The notes below the pieces were generated by a model that was not told the origin of the DNA, ran no database searches, and saw nothing but the letters and a program-made list of their open reading frames with translations. The translations under genes and the position numbers were made by a program. From Nageia nagi (taxonomy: Eukaryota > Pinophyta), in assembly GCA_050084985.1 (NCBI GenBank), contig JBITNC010000001.1, positions 202,244,001 to 202,308,000 of the forward strand: a DNA stretch of 64,000 nt, in the 5' to 3' direction. Below, piece after piece: positions 12,421-24,090 of this stretch; position 1 is the first letter of the stretch; each line of letters starts with the position of its first letter.

Positions 12421-13242
12421 ATAGTTGAAGCAATGGAAGAAAATCAAATATAATTGCACAAGCTAGAAATACCATAGTTTCATACAAAAGTATTGAAATC
12501 CATTAAGATAATGATGAGGATAGTAAGGAAGATGAAGAAGATAATGATACCATGTAGTTGTACAAAGAGGTAGGTGTTGGAACATATACCATTAATCAAA
12601 CTATCATTGAAGAAGATATTAAACATATTGGAAAATATAAAAAAAGAAAAGAATGCCTAACATTCATATCCACCATCAACACCTACACTTGCCTTAACAC
12701 CCATGCTACCCTCACTACTGTAAATGCAGTCAAGATCAATTATAATTAGATGAGGATGATATCAAGATAATATTATACAATATCAATGCTTCATAATTAA
12801 AATAATATATAGACAACAAAAAGGTGGTAACTTATGTTAATATCAACAAGAAGATAAGGAAGATGATATATCATGTACCATTGATATCCTAGTACATGGA
12901 ATCTAGAAGATACAAAGGTAAAAGTTTTGGTATAAATAAATAGGGAATAAAAGCATTACCTACAAAAATATTTGAAGACACTATTTGACCTTCAGTATCA
13001 TTAAGGATAAGAATGGATTATGTTTGAATAATGCTATGGTAATGAAAATTTTGATAAGGGAATATGTATCATTTGTGAAAATTTGACTCTAGCTTTGAGA
13101 TGTTTTGACATAGGTCACCTTGAGATGGAGAAGTGATCCAAAGACCCTAAGGACCAAAGGTGAATTAGTGATAGGAATGGAAGGGTAAGAGAAGGAAATG
13201 ATTGGTATTGAATCATTGACACACCTTATAAACATCATAAAT
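12421..13242 (+). pseudogene. Element B protease-to-RT linker, decayed
   Basis: It follows the protease in the same direction, with acidic, low-complexity translation (DNDEDSKEDEEDND at about 12508-12550) and several stops. It reads into the assembly gap, so B's RT start may be missing from the assembly. Confidence 0.5.
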
Positions 13243-13342
13243 NNNNNNNNNNNNNNNNNNNNNNNNNNNNNNNNNNNNNNNNNNNNNNNNNNNNNNNNNN
13301 NNNNNNNNNNNNNNNNNNNNNNNNNNNNNNNNNNNNNNNNNN
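13243..13342. other. assembly gap of exactly 100 N
   Basis: One hundred consecutive N. This is the usual placeholder for a gap of unknown size, so distances across it are not reliable and element B/C structure here may be misjoined. Confidence 0.98.
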
Positions 13343-13379
13343 TAGGTTTTAGTGCCAAAATAAAAAAAAAGGGGGTTTA

Positions 13380-15730
13380 AAACATTGACTTATATCATTT
13401 TATCCTATCATTTTTCTATCCTTGGAGCTCTAAAAGTACTATATATTCCAACATGATACCTTTGTTTGACCTCCTTATCAATGATCTTCTCTAAATCCAT
13501 TGCCCACCAATGTTTGATTTTCTTGCTTATCTAGCTAAGATGGCAAATGATGGGTGGTGTAATGTTGACAGGCCCATAACATGGAGGAAGGGGCATGTAT
13601 TGAAATAATTAGATAGCCTATCATTTAAGTATATGATGAGTACATTTGTGCTTTTATTTATTTCAATTTTTTCTTTCATTTTGTCTTCTTTAAAAATGAT
13701 AGGAATTCTTTATTCTATAATTTTTTTCATTTTTTTTACTTGCCCCCAATGAGGCCCATTTCATATATCATTATATTGTCTTTATTTCTATCATTTTACA
13801 TTTTAGTTTGTAGTAAAGTGGAGGTTTTAGGGAAATTTTCTTATGAATTCTAGTTTTTGATTTTGTAGGATCAAAAAATCATTATTACTAGTGGACCCAT
13901 GTCGAAGGTGGCATTAGATAAGGCCATGGGATGGCAAAGAATAAATTATGAGGATAATATCCTCATGAGATCTAGCTTGAATGAATTAGCTATGTATGAG
14001 CATATAAAACATGACTTACCTCTTTGGATAGCATTGGAAAAGAGGTGGGATTAGGATACCAACATATTTCACCTTCCCCCAAGTGAAATGATAATCACTA
14101 TTTTGGATCTATATAGGATATGGGGGATCCCTATTCAAGGATGGTTAGTGAATTATGTAGAGATTGGGAACAATGAAGACCAAAAGAATTTGTGATATGG
14201 TTAATAGGGGAGGGAGACCATGATTGGGAACATCAGTCCTTGCATTTATCATATGTATACAAGTTTGCCTCTCCTACTTGATATTTTAGGTTATTGATTG
14301 CCTCCATTATATGCACTTATTTATGCCTAGACAAGAGCAGTTCATCCTTTCCTTTAGTGTTGATATGGATTATTTAGGTTATTTATGCCAGGGGCACAAG
14401 GTATGCATGGGTTCCTTTTGTATTGGCATAACTTTATAGGTATTTACATAATTTTATTTGTGTGGATAAATTAAACATTACTATTGCTCACTTTGGCTTA
14501 TTGCAAGTGTGGGCATATGAGAAGATAGTTGTGATTTGACTAGTTGGTATTTAAAGATTGAGGAAAGATCCCTCAAATATTTATTTAACTAGATAGTATC
14601 CCAAATACATGGGTATAGGTACCCATGAACATTAGAGGTTAGGTGGCATGAGATTGATAGATTATAGATAGAAGAGTTAGTATGGGTCTCCTATGCTAAC
14701 TATGTTTGGGAGGAGGATGTACACCATAGTGCATGGGTAAGGAAACCATGCTTTCTCTATACCAAGATAAATATCATAGAGCCTTATTTACCATAATGAG
14801 CATTAAGGTAGTTTAGTGTATGGTAGGATATTCCACCTACCCCTATTTATTACACTAGATAAAGATTTGAGATGGATACCCCACAAGGGGTATAGATTAT
14901 GCCCTCTTAGATGATCACATAGGAGGAGCCATGCATAGTAGAGCCCATAGAGCTAATATTTATGGCTTCAAGTACTATATAAGGATATATGACATGATGG
15001 GCCATAGTTCAATCAGCCCCATTGGGCATGGAGGATGATGAAGATATGGAAACCAATCTCTTGAAGGAATCATCCAACAAGGATGAGAAAAATATAGATA
15101 ATATCATGCATGATATACCAATATAGAAGTAGTCACCTACATCAGCACAAGGTTTAGACACTTTGGTTGAAGTGGTATCACTTGTGGCAACAAGTAATAC
15201 CCTATAACACACTTAATAATTTATAACTCTTTTTATCTTTTTAGGTTAACATCCTTTTGAAAACAAACTAACTTATGAATTATATGTACTTGCTGGAGAG
15301 ACAACTACCCTAATTGCTACATTAGAGGTAGAGATTTAGAGGCTTAAGCCTTTTGATACAATGTTTCTAGGATTACAATCATAGCTATCCATCCTACAGT
15401 CCACATTTGTAGTGAGGGATGCACAAATAGCCTTCATGGATCAGTCCATGAAGAGGTTATAGGAGAGGGTGGATATACCTCCTCAAAATGAGCAATGGGC
15501 CTTCATCCAACAACTTATAGATAAGATAAAAAAGAGTAATAATTATATTATAATACTTAGGAGTAAATATTAGAGGATCAAGGCATTAATAGCCTCTTAT
15601 AGGATTAGTGCTAGTGATATATTGGGTGTGATGTCCATTTTTAGATAAAGTACTAGTAGTAGTAGGATACCCAAGACTAGTGAGGCCAAGATTAGTGGCA
15701 ATAGTGCTCACCACTAGATTGTACCATGAG
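13380..15730 (+). pseudogene. Plant mobile domain (PMD, aminotransferase-like) gene, decayed; opposite strand to element C
   Basis: After an intron-like TTTTGTAG acceptor at about 13869, the frame gives LWIALEKRWD, then TNIFHLPPSEMIITILDLYR and GIPIQGW at about 14017-14145. This follows the PMD pattern (L--L--RW---T-TFHL--GEM--TL-D---L-GLPI-G) and aligns with the copy in element E (33635-36048). A later exon starting near 14508 gives VWAYEKI, again as in E. C-terminal parts (15009-15650) are Ser/Asp-rich with a helical ERVDIPPQNEQWAFIQQL stretch. There are many TAG stops. The gag of element C lies on the minus strand at 16800-18900, so the layout (gag one way, PMD the other) is the same as in E. 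Assignment to C is inference. Confidence 0.65.
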
Positions 15731-16400
15731 ACATGGATCCATCATTTTTATGATATATACATATATTACTCTTTTTGGTTCCACTTCTTGTTTATAGTTT
15801 TGGATACATGTTTAAATTTACATTTTGTGTTATATATGAATGGTCTAGTTGTTTAAAATTTGTACTTTTATGATTTGTAAATTAAATTTTGAAGCACAAG
15901 TATCAAATTTTTTAATAATAAACCATACATGTCATGTAACTCACATTTGGTAAAAGAATAATGAACACAATTACTTGAATTCACCTATTTATAAAACCTA
16001 TCCATAATAATATATAAGCAATATGTAACATCAAAGTTTAACTTCAAATGATCAAAATTCCAATATTGCAATAATGGATACAAATGATTTTTTTTCTCTT
16101 TTACAAACTTAAAAGTTGATATCCATCTCTTAGAAAAGTTCAATAAGATTTTAGGATAGAGAATTACTATTCATTTATATTCTAGTCTAGAAAATGCTTG
16201 CCATTAGTGGCATACAAATAGGTTGAATACCATCAACAACATGGGTTTTAATGATTTAGAAGCAAAAATATGTGAGGGAGTTTTTCAAAACTTTCCTTTA
16301 AAACCAATAAAATAATGAATTATCCCTTATGACCATGGACCATACTTATTTATCTCCTAGAAAATAAAATTTTCAACTTTAAGCAATAACTTTATGTACC
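15731..16400. other. noncoding spacer within element C
   Basis: AT-rich, with no frame I can assign on either strand. By comparison with element E, pol should lie between the PMD gene and gag, but no RT, RNase H or integrase is seen here, so pol of C has been deleted or lies in the gap. Confidence 0.45.
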
Positions 16401-18900
16401 TGGAATGGTTTAACAACCCATACACATTTGATGAATGCTAATATAATAAAATGTACCAACCTAGTGGTATATTTCATACCATTAATAATGCATGTAGTCT
16501 TGCATATCATTAGCAGTGTTTATTCTATAAGCTTGTCCATCATGTGCTATGTTCTTTATGCTATAATACTTGCTTATTTGTTTATGATATTCTCTACATT
16601 GATATCTATTAATGAAATAATAATTCATGCAATTTGAGGTACTTATAAAACCAATGAATCCCTTTAGTTATTGAGTTATTCTTGGTAATGGATTAATAAA
16701 TATCTTCAATTTTCCATTATTATAGTGTATAGGCCTATCTTTTGCTTCAATACGATCCTCTATCTGAATTGCTTTCTTGTTAATGAAATCTTGAATTATA
16801 TTCCTTAAGACCCTATAATTTGTTTTTTAGGTGCCCTAGTGTTCTATGATAATTACAAAATTCTTCATACCTATAATTCTTAAGAACACTATTAGAAAAG
16901 TGGTGTTGAACCATTGGTACAAGCTTGATAAGTTCTTATTTTAATAACATATTGAGAATACTAATAATAATATCAATTAGCCTTGTAAACTTATTTATGG
17001 TTTATTCATGTTTCTATCAACATTAGATATAGCAAATTCAGTTTTCTTTGTATGAATTTGAGGTTTCTTTTAATTTACTTTTGCTTTGTCTCATGATTCA
17101 TACATATGGGTTTTTTGATATCATTTCTTATAGGTTTGCTTGATACAATATTCCTTTTTAAATAAAATATCTATCATTCTAGTTAATTTGAGTCCATGAT
17201 TAGAGATAACCAATAACTTATACATAGGAAATAAACCATTTGCAAAAGTATCCTTTAGATCTTGCTCAAGTACAAAGATTTTATTTGCAATTTATTTCCA
17301 TATTTTTACAAAATTAGATAAATATTGGTTAAGCAATTGCTTAATTTTTCATAAGTATTTGAATTGAACTTTTTTTGTAATATTATATTTGAAACTTTTC
17401 AAAATTTTATTAATCAAATATTCGTATTTATCAATGCTTTTCTCAGGAAGAGTAAAATACCATTTCAATGCATCATATTTTAAACTACTTGAAAATAATT
17501 TTGCAAGCATATCTTTATCATGAATATATTCTATAAATTCCTCTTAAAATTTTCTAAAATCAATTTTTGGATCTTGTAAACCATAACATTTTGTAAATTT
17601 CACACTCTTTTTTGTAATAAGTAATTTAGAAATAATTTTATCAGTTAATATACATTTTAAACAAAATAAGAAATCATTTTCATCATCATTAAGCAATTCT
17701 TCTAACTTCTCAATTATTTCATCCACTATTTTTCCATTATTTGATATTATAGGAGTTTTCTTTGGTTGTTGGTTTTGAAATATAGGTATATTATCTTTTG
17801 GGGGTAGTGTAGGGGTTTGTGGTGGTATAGTGCTTATTTTAGAGAGAGTTTTATTTACTTTTTCCTTTCTCAATTTAGCTTTGTTTAGCTACAAAAATGG
17901 CCTAATCCTATGTAGTTTTTCATGTTCAAGTTTGTTAACAAATTTGAGCATAAATTATACTTGTTATTCCTCATTAGCCTTTTGAAAATTATCATATTAT
18001 TGAGCATCAAGTTTTATTTCATGTTTTTCTTTTGAACAACTAGGATTATGCTCATAACCATTATTAATAATAGTAGAAGGTTATTTAGCAATATATAATG
18101 TAGCTTCATCATTAACCAATATACCCTTACCTTTTTCTTTATTAGAACATTCAAGGAGCATACCTAGATGATGATTATCAAATTAAGTTACCAAGTATTT
18201 AGACTTAGCCTCACTTTTCTCATTGACCTTTTTGGTTACCACCTTTTTGTGTAGAGTCATATCCTCTAATTCCATGCTGGTGGTGGTATGCGAATAGTCT
18301 TACACATCATTATTAACATCCTTCATTATATTAGAGATCCTTTATTTTTTAGATCCTTCATTTTCATAGGAAAATAAATTATCAAAGGATTGCAACATTT
18401 TCAATCCTCATTCTAACAACTCATAATTTGCTAAGATATCAATAACTTTCTCAAAATTGCTAGTAAGATAATACTCCAATTTCTGTTTATTAGATAATAA
18501 TTCCTTTATTGATATAACATGGTTAGGAATTATATATAACTCTTTAATTTTAGCATCACTGTAAAAAGTATCATCATTTATTTCCAAACTTACATTTTTA
18601 AAATCATAACCAATAATAGTCATTTTAAGCTTATTAAGAGTTTATCCAATAATATCCATCTTATTACTAGAACTTGTAGATTCAAAATCATTATCCTCAT
18701 CAATATCCATTCAATCATTGGGATCAATCTCTTGTAGAGGTAAATCAAGGTTGACCCTAACACTTCTCCTAATATCTTTAAAATGAACCTTTTTTATAAA
18801 CCCTAGATTGTTCTTCATTTAGATCCATTTTTGAAACATAGGTAGAACAAACCCTAGTTTTACCATTTTCTCTAGCTATTACTCTAAGCACCTCAGGTAA
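16400..18900 (-). pseudogene. Element C gag (Tat-type Ty3/gypsy)
   Basis: Read on the minus strand from about 18900: an N-terminal part (18623-18408, ending ILANYELLE), a Pro-rich linker (TIPPQTPTLPPKDN near 17800), then the Retrotrans_gag core at about 17550-17280 (LAKLFSSSLKYDALKWYFTL, then YEYLINKILKSFKYNI). A zinc knuckle starts CNYHRTLGH at about 16865-16820; one base shift later it continues YRVLRNIIQDFINKKAIQ. Stops and at least two frameshifts break the frame. The core motif A-L-KWY-TLP is typical of plant gypsy gag. The family is distinct from B but shares the knuckle type. Confidence 0.75.
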
Positions 18901-18980
18901 GAGAAGAGATAGTAACAAAAAATGGATTCATGAATCTTTATAAGGGATGCCCTAGATCAAGATCTCGGTGTATAAAAATA

Positions 18981-18992
18981 TCAGGTTCACCA
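18981..18992 (-). other. Element C primer-binding site
   Basis: On the minus strand TGGTGAACCTGA follows the LTR end (CTACA, complement of 18996-19000) by 3 bp. It begins TGG as expected. The tRNA was not identified. Confidence 0.55.
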
Positions 18993-18995
18993 AAA

Positions 18996-19590
18996 TGTAG
19001 ACCTTAAATTTTTTGAAATACAAAAATACATAATAAGTAAATTGATCTACAATGTAAGAAGAAATAGATAATGTACAATATATCAAATTATAATAGATAT
19101 ATATGGAATAAATGAACCTAATATAAAGTGTATGTATAATCCTCAACAACAAGTAGAAATTAACCTTTAAAGGATTCAAATCTGATTCATGGCAAGATTA
19201 TCAATTGATATTCATGTACTCAAACCAATAGATCAAACATAGAAATATGGAATCCTCTATCTATAATACACATATAATCATTGACCTAAGAGAAGTACAT
19301 AATTGATTGCATGGGATATGTCAAATTATGTTATATAAAAAAGAGATAAAGTTCAAAGCTCATAGTATAAACATTTCTCATGATAGGTGGAATCTAAATA
19401 CATTGTAGCTTGATGAAGATTGTGCTTCAAAACCACATATCAAAGTTCTTATCATATCAAAGAGTTCCAATCGATATATTTCTACCTATTCCACTCACTT
19501 ATATAGCCTATAAGGACATAAAAAGGAGTGAAGGCTAACCTTTAGTAATAATATAATCATTATTGTATTCAAGATACTTTAAATTATGAA
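18996..19590 (-). repeat. Element C 5' LTR (approximate left end, minus strand)
   Basis: The minus-strand end CTACA at 18996 abuts the primer-binding site. A TATA-like sequence (GGCTATATAAG, complement of about 19500-19510) gives a promoter in the minus direction, feeding the C gag. The upstream limit is set only by where element B's RT fragment begins (19593); no second LTR was found, so the length is uncertain. Confidence 0.5.
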
Positions 19591-19592
19591 CC

Positions 19593-19983
19593 ATGATACA
19601 TGATATAGTATTTAATACAATACATGGAATTGAGGTGGATCCTAAGAAATTTTCATCCATTATGGATATGCCACCACCAAAGAATTTGAAATATATAAGG
19701 GTTCTTCAAGATAATATTCAAGTGATGAGAGGGTTTATTGCTCAAATAGTGGATATGACTTCTCCATTTTATCATTTATTAAAGAAAGATGAAAAGTTAA
19801 TTTGGGATGAAAAGTGTCAAAATGCTTTGGAAAATATCAAAAGGTATCTCACTAATGCTCCTATTTTAGCTCCTTATGATTTAGAAAAGAGTTTTTTGCT
19901 TTATGATTTTGTAATATTACATGCATTAGGGGCAATGTTAGCTTAGAAAGATGACAAGATTAAAGAGAGAGAAATATACTATA
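19593..19983 (+). pseudogene. RT connection / RNase H fragment, near-duplicate of 20369-20721
   Basis: An open frame from 19593 to TAG at 19944 gives GIEVDPKKFSSIMDMPPP, IQVMRGFIAQIVDM, FYHLLKKDEKLIWDEKCQNA and ILHALGAMLA, the RT thumb to RNase H start of Tat-type gypsy. It is about 97% identical by eye to 20369-20721. The match begins at the GGTGGATCC near 19633 and ends at ATATACTATAT near 19983, where B's LTR tail begins. The upstream flank is unrelated. It is either the last piece of B (a close relative of A) or a copy made by template switching. Confidence 0.85.
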
Positions 19984-20065
19984 TAGATAAATCATACTTA
20001 AATGTTTATATGTATTTACTTTATTTAGCATAAAATCCTAGGTGATACCAAAACATGTATCAATA
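19984..20065 (+). repeat. Element B 3' LTR remnant (last ~82 bp)
   Basis: It aligns with the end of the 5' LTR at 10150-10236: AGATAAAT, TTAAATGTTTAT, then GTGATACCAAAACA and TATCAATA. It is followed directly by ACAAC, the right copy of B's target duplication. The rest of the 3' LTR is missing. Confidence 0.8.
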
Positions 20066-20070
20066 ACAAC
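20066..20070 (+). repeat. target site duplication of element B, right copy
   Basis: ACAAC, same as 9434-9438. The next codons (LVTPWGK) continue element A's RT. Confidence 0.85.
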
Positions 20071-20960
20071 TTTAGTTACTCCTTGGGGCAAATGTTTTTC
20101 GATATTCATGCCTTTTGGATTGAAGAATTGAAATGCAATATATCAAAGATCAATGTTAAGTATGTTTCATGATATGATTCATAAGATAATTGAAGTATAT
20201 GTTGATTATATATTAGCAAATTCCAAAACTAAATAATATCATATTTTATATTTAAATAATATTTTTCAACTAATGAGAGAATACAAATTGAAGTTAAAGC
20301 CTTAAAAATGTGCATTCGAGGTATCTTCTAGTAAATTTATTGGTTTCCTTGTATCAAGGAGAGGTATTGAGGTGGATCCTAAGAAATTTTCATCCATTAT
20401 GGATATGCCACCACCAAATAATTTGAAAGATATAAGGATTATTCAAGATAATATTCAAGTTATGAGAGGGTTTATTGCTCAAATAATGGATATGAATTCT
20501 CCATTTTATCATTTATTAAAGAAAGATGAAAAGTTAATTTGGGATGAAAAGTGTCAAAATGCTTTGGAAAATATCAAAAGGTATCTCACTAATGCTCCTA
20601 TTTTAGCTCCTTATGATTTAGAAAAGAGTTTTTTGATTTATGTTTTTGTAATATTACATGCATTAGGGGCAATGTTAGCTTAGAAAGATGACAAGATTAA
20701 AGAGAGAGAAATATACTATATTAGCAAGCCTTTTCTTGATTACAAGATAAGGTATACACCAATAGAAAGATGTGTTTTTCTATCATAATTTAAATTAAAA
20801 AGTTAAGATATTACATGCATGGGAATACAATTTATGTCATACCACATGATAATCATTTGAAGTACTTAATTTGGTCTTCATAGCTCATAAATCTATTAAG
20901 GGATAAGCCATAGTAAATTTCATCATAAATCACCTATGAAATAAAACTTCCATGGCCCAC
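20066..20960 (+). pseudogene. Element A reverse transcriptase 3' half and RNase H
   Basis: It resumes RT directly after the B target site: LVTPWGKCFSIFMPFGLKN, YQRSMLSMFHDMIHKI, then YVDYILANSKTK at about 20197-20230, where the catalytic YVDD reads YVDY. The thumb/connection and RNase H start follow from 20369 (PKKFSSIMDMPPP to LHALGAMLA). After a TAG at 20681 (Gln expected) come KDDKIKEREIYYISKPF and YTPIERC. The changed final Asp of YVDD would abolish catalysis. Confidence 0.85.
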
Positions 20961-21059
20961 ATATAATTTATTGATGAAATGGAATCAATTAGCAATCATA
21001 ATCCTAGCAAAACCATTTGATTCCAATGTGGTTGCTTTGTTATAGAAGAATAATATCCT

Positions 21060-21490
21060 TAAGCTTTCATTATATTCATAGATGATGATGAGTCAATGTT
21101 GTTTTTTATAGTTCCAAGTGTATCCATAGATTCAGGGCAATAATTGTGTTAATTAACCCTCATGGTGATGTTATTCCTATACCTTATCATTTAATTTTTT
21201 ATGGTACTAACAACATGGATAAGTATGAAGCTCTTATTTTAGATCTAAAGATTGCAATAATCTTAAAGTTAAAAAGGATATAAGTCTTTGGTGATTCTCA
21301 ATTGGTGGTAAAATAATTTAATGACATATACAATATAAAGGACACCAAATTATAATCATACAAAGAAATGGTAACAAATCTCCTCATGTACTTCAATGAT
21401 CTTAAAATTGATAACATTCCATGAGATAACAACATGTATGCTAATGTAATGGTTAGTGTTTTCTCTCTTTCTCCTATTAACATAAAACAT
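21060..21490 (+). pseudogene. Element A second (archaeal-type) RNase H
   Basis: Frames give LINPHGDVIPIPYHLIFYGT, then NMDKYEALILDLKIA and later VFGDSQLVV. These are the blocks of the archaeal-type RNase H found after the normal RNase H in the Tat lineage (FDGS, AEYEALI, -DSQLVV-Q). The first Asp is lost (FYSS instead of FDGS). It marks A as Tat/Ogre type. Stops and frameshifts are present. Confidence 0.75.
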
Positions 21491-21494
21491 GAAT

Positions 21495-21760
21495 AAACTA
21501 TTCTTACAATTCAAAATATAGGTAAACCACAACATGAATATATTATTAAATATTTTTTTAAGGATAAGTATTTTCAACTACATGTATTAATGTATGTGAA
21601 TGGTATCAAGATATTTTTTCTGATCATAAACTATTCTTACAATTCAAAATATAGGTAAACCACAACATGAATATATTATTAAAGATTTTTTTAAGTATAA
21701 GTATTTTCAACTACATGTATTAATGTATGTGAATGGTATCAAGATATTTTTTTTGATCTT
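21495..21760 (+). repeat. 133-bp tandem duplication inside element A pol
   Basis: 21495-21627 and 21628-21760 are nearly identical (a handful of differences). They contain ACTATTCTTACAATTC at the start and GGTATCAAGATATTTTTT at the end. The high identity suggests a recent event compared with the surrounding decay. Confidence 0.9.
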
Positions 21761-21934
21761 AAAAATATGGTAGTTCCTACTAATTTTGATCATAATGCTA
21801 GGATTAGACTTAAAAAAGCTAGCAATAAAATATATTATCATTGATGATTTTCTATAGACTAGGTGTTTTGATGGTACTCTTCTTAGATGCTTAATGAGAC
21901 ATGAAGTATGATTGGCCCTCCATCAAGCTCATAT

Positions 21935-22930
21935 TGAGTAATATTGTGTACATTTTAGTTTTAAATTGATTTATCAAAGATTGCTTACACTAGGTTATTA
22001 TTGGCCTACTATTCTTCAAGATTATAAATTGCATGTTAAAAAATATGAATAATGTCAAAAGAATGCTAAGCTTCAACCTTATATTTATGGATTGCATCCT
22101 ATTATTCTTCCTTAGCCTTTTTCTATTTGGGAATTTGATTTTATTGGTAAATTTAACCCTATTTTTAGAGATTGCCATAGGTTTATCATTACAGCTACTT
22201 AATACTTCACCAAGTGGATGGAGGCTATCCCTATGAAGTTAGCAAAAGGGGGTAATATTGTTGAATTTCTATTAGAATATATAATATCTAGATATGATGT
22301 ACCTTGTAAATTATTCATAGATAATGGTATTAGCTTTAAAGGTCATGAAGTTAGGGATTTTTGTAACCAATAGGCAATTTGAAACTTATCACTTTTCATA
22401 GTGGGCATTGTATAGATCCTATTGGGAGATTCTAGCATTCAAAAGATTGATGTAAAAATGAAATTGATCTCTCCTAGTTATATAAAAAGGCTAACCAACT
22501 TGGATGGGTTTATCTTTAGTATCATATGAAAGAAAGTTTTTTAGTCCTTATTATCCACAAGGTAATGGTCAAATATAAGCTTTTAACAAAACCATAAAAA
22601 GTATCATGTCTAAAACTATTTCCAAATATGTTACATATTGGCATGAACAATTTCCCTATGCTTTGTGGATTTATATAACAAGTATAATAACTTCAAACAT
22701 TTTCTTTTATATATGGTGATGATGCAGTTATTTCATTAGAATTAGAAATCCCATCCTTAAGATTATCTTTAGAAGGATTTATACAAGATGAAGAAAGGAG
22801 AAAAGTTAAGTTAGCATAACTATAAACCTTAGATTAAAAATGAGTAAATGCTCTAAAACACCTAAGGGTCTATCATTCTAGGATCAAACATGTTTATAGT
22901 CAAAAGATTAAACCTAAGAGTTCAAGGCAG
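21935..22930 (+). pseudogene. Element A integrase
   Basis: Broken frames give IYQRLLTLGYYWPT, HVKKYE-CQKNAKLQP (zinc-binding HHCC region, first Cys lost), PFSIWEFDFIGKFNPI, FTKWMEAIPMK, a second motif IDNGISFKGHEVRDF near 22317, then SPYYPQGNGQ at about 22541-22570 and FNKTIKSIMSK. The core D,D,35E triad is recognisable. An extra ~165 bp sits between the second Asp block and the E block (22372-22535). The C-terminal part (to ~23120) is decayed. Confidence 0.8.
22372..22535 (+). other. ~165-bp insertion inside the integrase core of element A
   Basis: In gypsy integrases a short segment joins the DNG-FK block to SPYYPQGNGQ. Here about 165 bp of unrelated sequence, with several stops, separates them. 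I see no clear terminal inverted repeat or target duplication, so the nature of the insert is unknown. Confidence 0.55.
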
Positions 22931-23129
22931 GAGACCTATTATTAAAGAAACATATTACAAATACAAAGGCATTAGAAAATGAAGATAAGTAATTTCAAAC
23001 CTAATTGGATAGGTCCTTACATTATCATTGCAAATTATGAAAAAGGAGTATAAACTATCCATAAATCAAGTTAAATAAGAAAGAAATATAATACACATAA
23101 TTTATCTAAAAAGGTTCTATGTATGATCT

Positions 23130-24090
23130 CCTTTTTGTAATATCCATGCATTTTCCATTTTTGTATCACTAATATTTTAGGAAATGGACACATGAACCTA
23201 GCAATATTGCTAAGATCTACGTGACATTGTTAAGTTACAAAGGAAAATGTTAACTGATTTTAAAACTCTAGTTTTTTGTACCAATAAATGTGAGAAAAAT
23301 ATCACTCATTTCATAAGTATATTTCTTTACATTATGAATTTTATGTTCATATCATATCTTATATTTTCTTATCAAACATTTATTATCATATATTGACATA
23401 AATAATTCTTAACATGATTAATTGCTATATCTTATCATGATTTAGAATGTTGTTGATATCATGTTATTACTTTTATCAATGATTTGTTTATAAGGAAGGG
23501 GTATGCTTATAAAAAATTTATATAAAAATTATGGCTTGGAGGCCTAAGTTGATCATTATTATCATTTGTTACTCTATAAGAGAGGGATATTCTTATAATT
23601 TTTCCTTTGTAAGGGATGGACACTCTTATCATTGGCACCTATGTTAGGGAGGGCCATACTTATCAAAATCCATGGCAATATGGTGGATTGAGAAACCAAG
23701 TTAGTCATATAAATTAGTAATCTATATTCTACATACTCTTGGAAAGTAATTCACCAAGGATAGGTTTGAAATCATATTTGATACATATCTTTCATACATT
23801 ACAATGTTTAATTTCTATATTTGAAATTTATTATAAAAAACTACTTTGTATCTAATTTTATTACAAGTTCCTTTGTCTTTCTTTGGATTTATCCTATTAT
23901 GAGAGGTCCATGATGTCGCAACTAAGTTAAAGAGGGGGCATAACATTGGTGAAAATCAAGGTATCCAAAGCTATTACTATGAAGCAATTTTTTCAAGGAG
24001 AATTTTCTTACTTATCTTGTTATACATTGAATTTATGATTTAATTTTATTTTTTCTCAAAAGCATAAAATCATATATAAAATAGGGCATT
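23130..24090 (+). other. Element A 3' untranslated region and polypurine tract
   Basis: No coding frame. Four copies of a motif like TAAG(G/A)GAGGG-AT-CTTAT occur near 23495, 23576, 23609 and 23645. AAAGAGGGGGCATA (about 23929-23942) and AAAATAGGGCATT (24078-24090) are both polypurine-like; the second directly precedes a TGTTAACA LTR start, so it is taken as the primer site. Confidence 0.6.

Noticed and set aside
16428-16637. Plus-strand hydrophobic 69-codon frame
   Set aside because: Antisense shadow of the element C gag/protease linker; no signal or start context.
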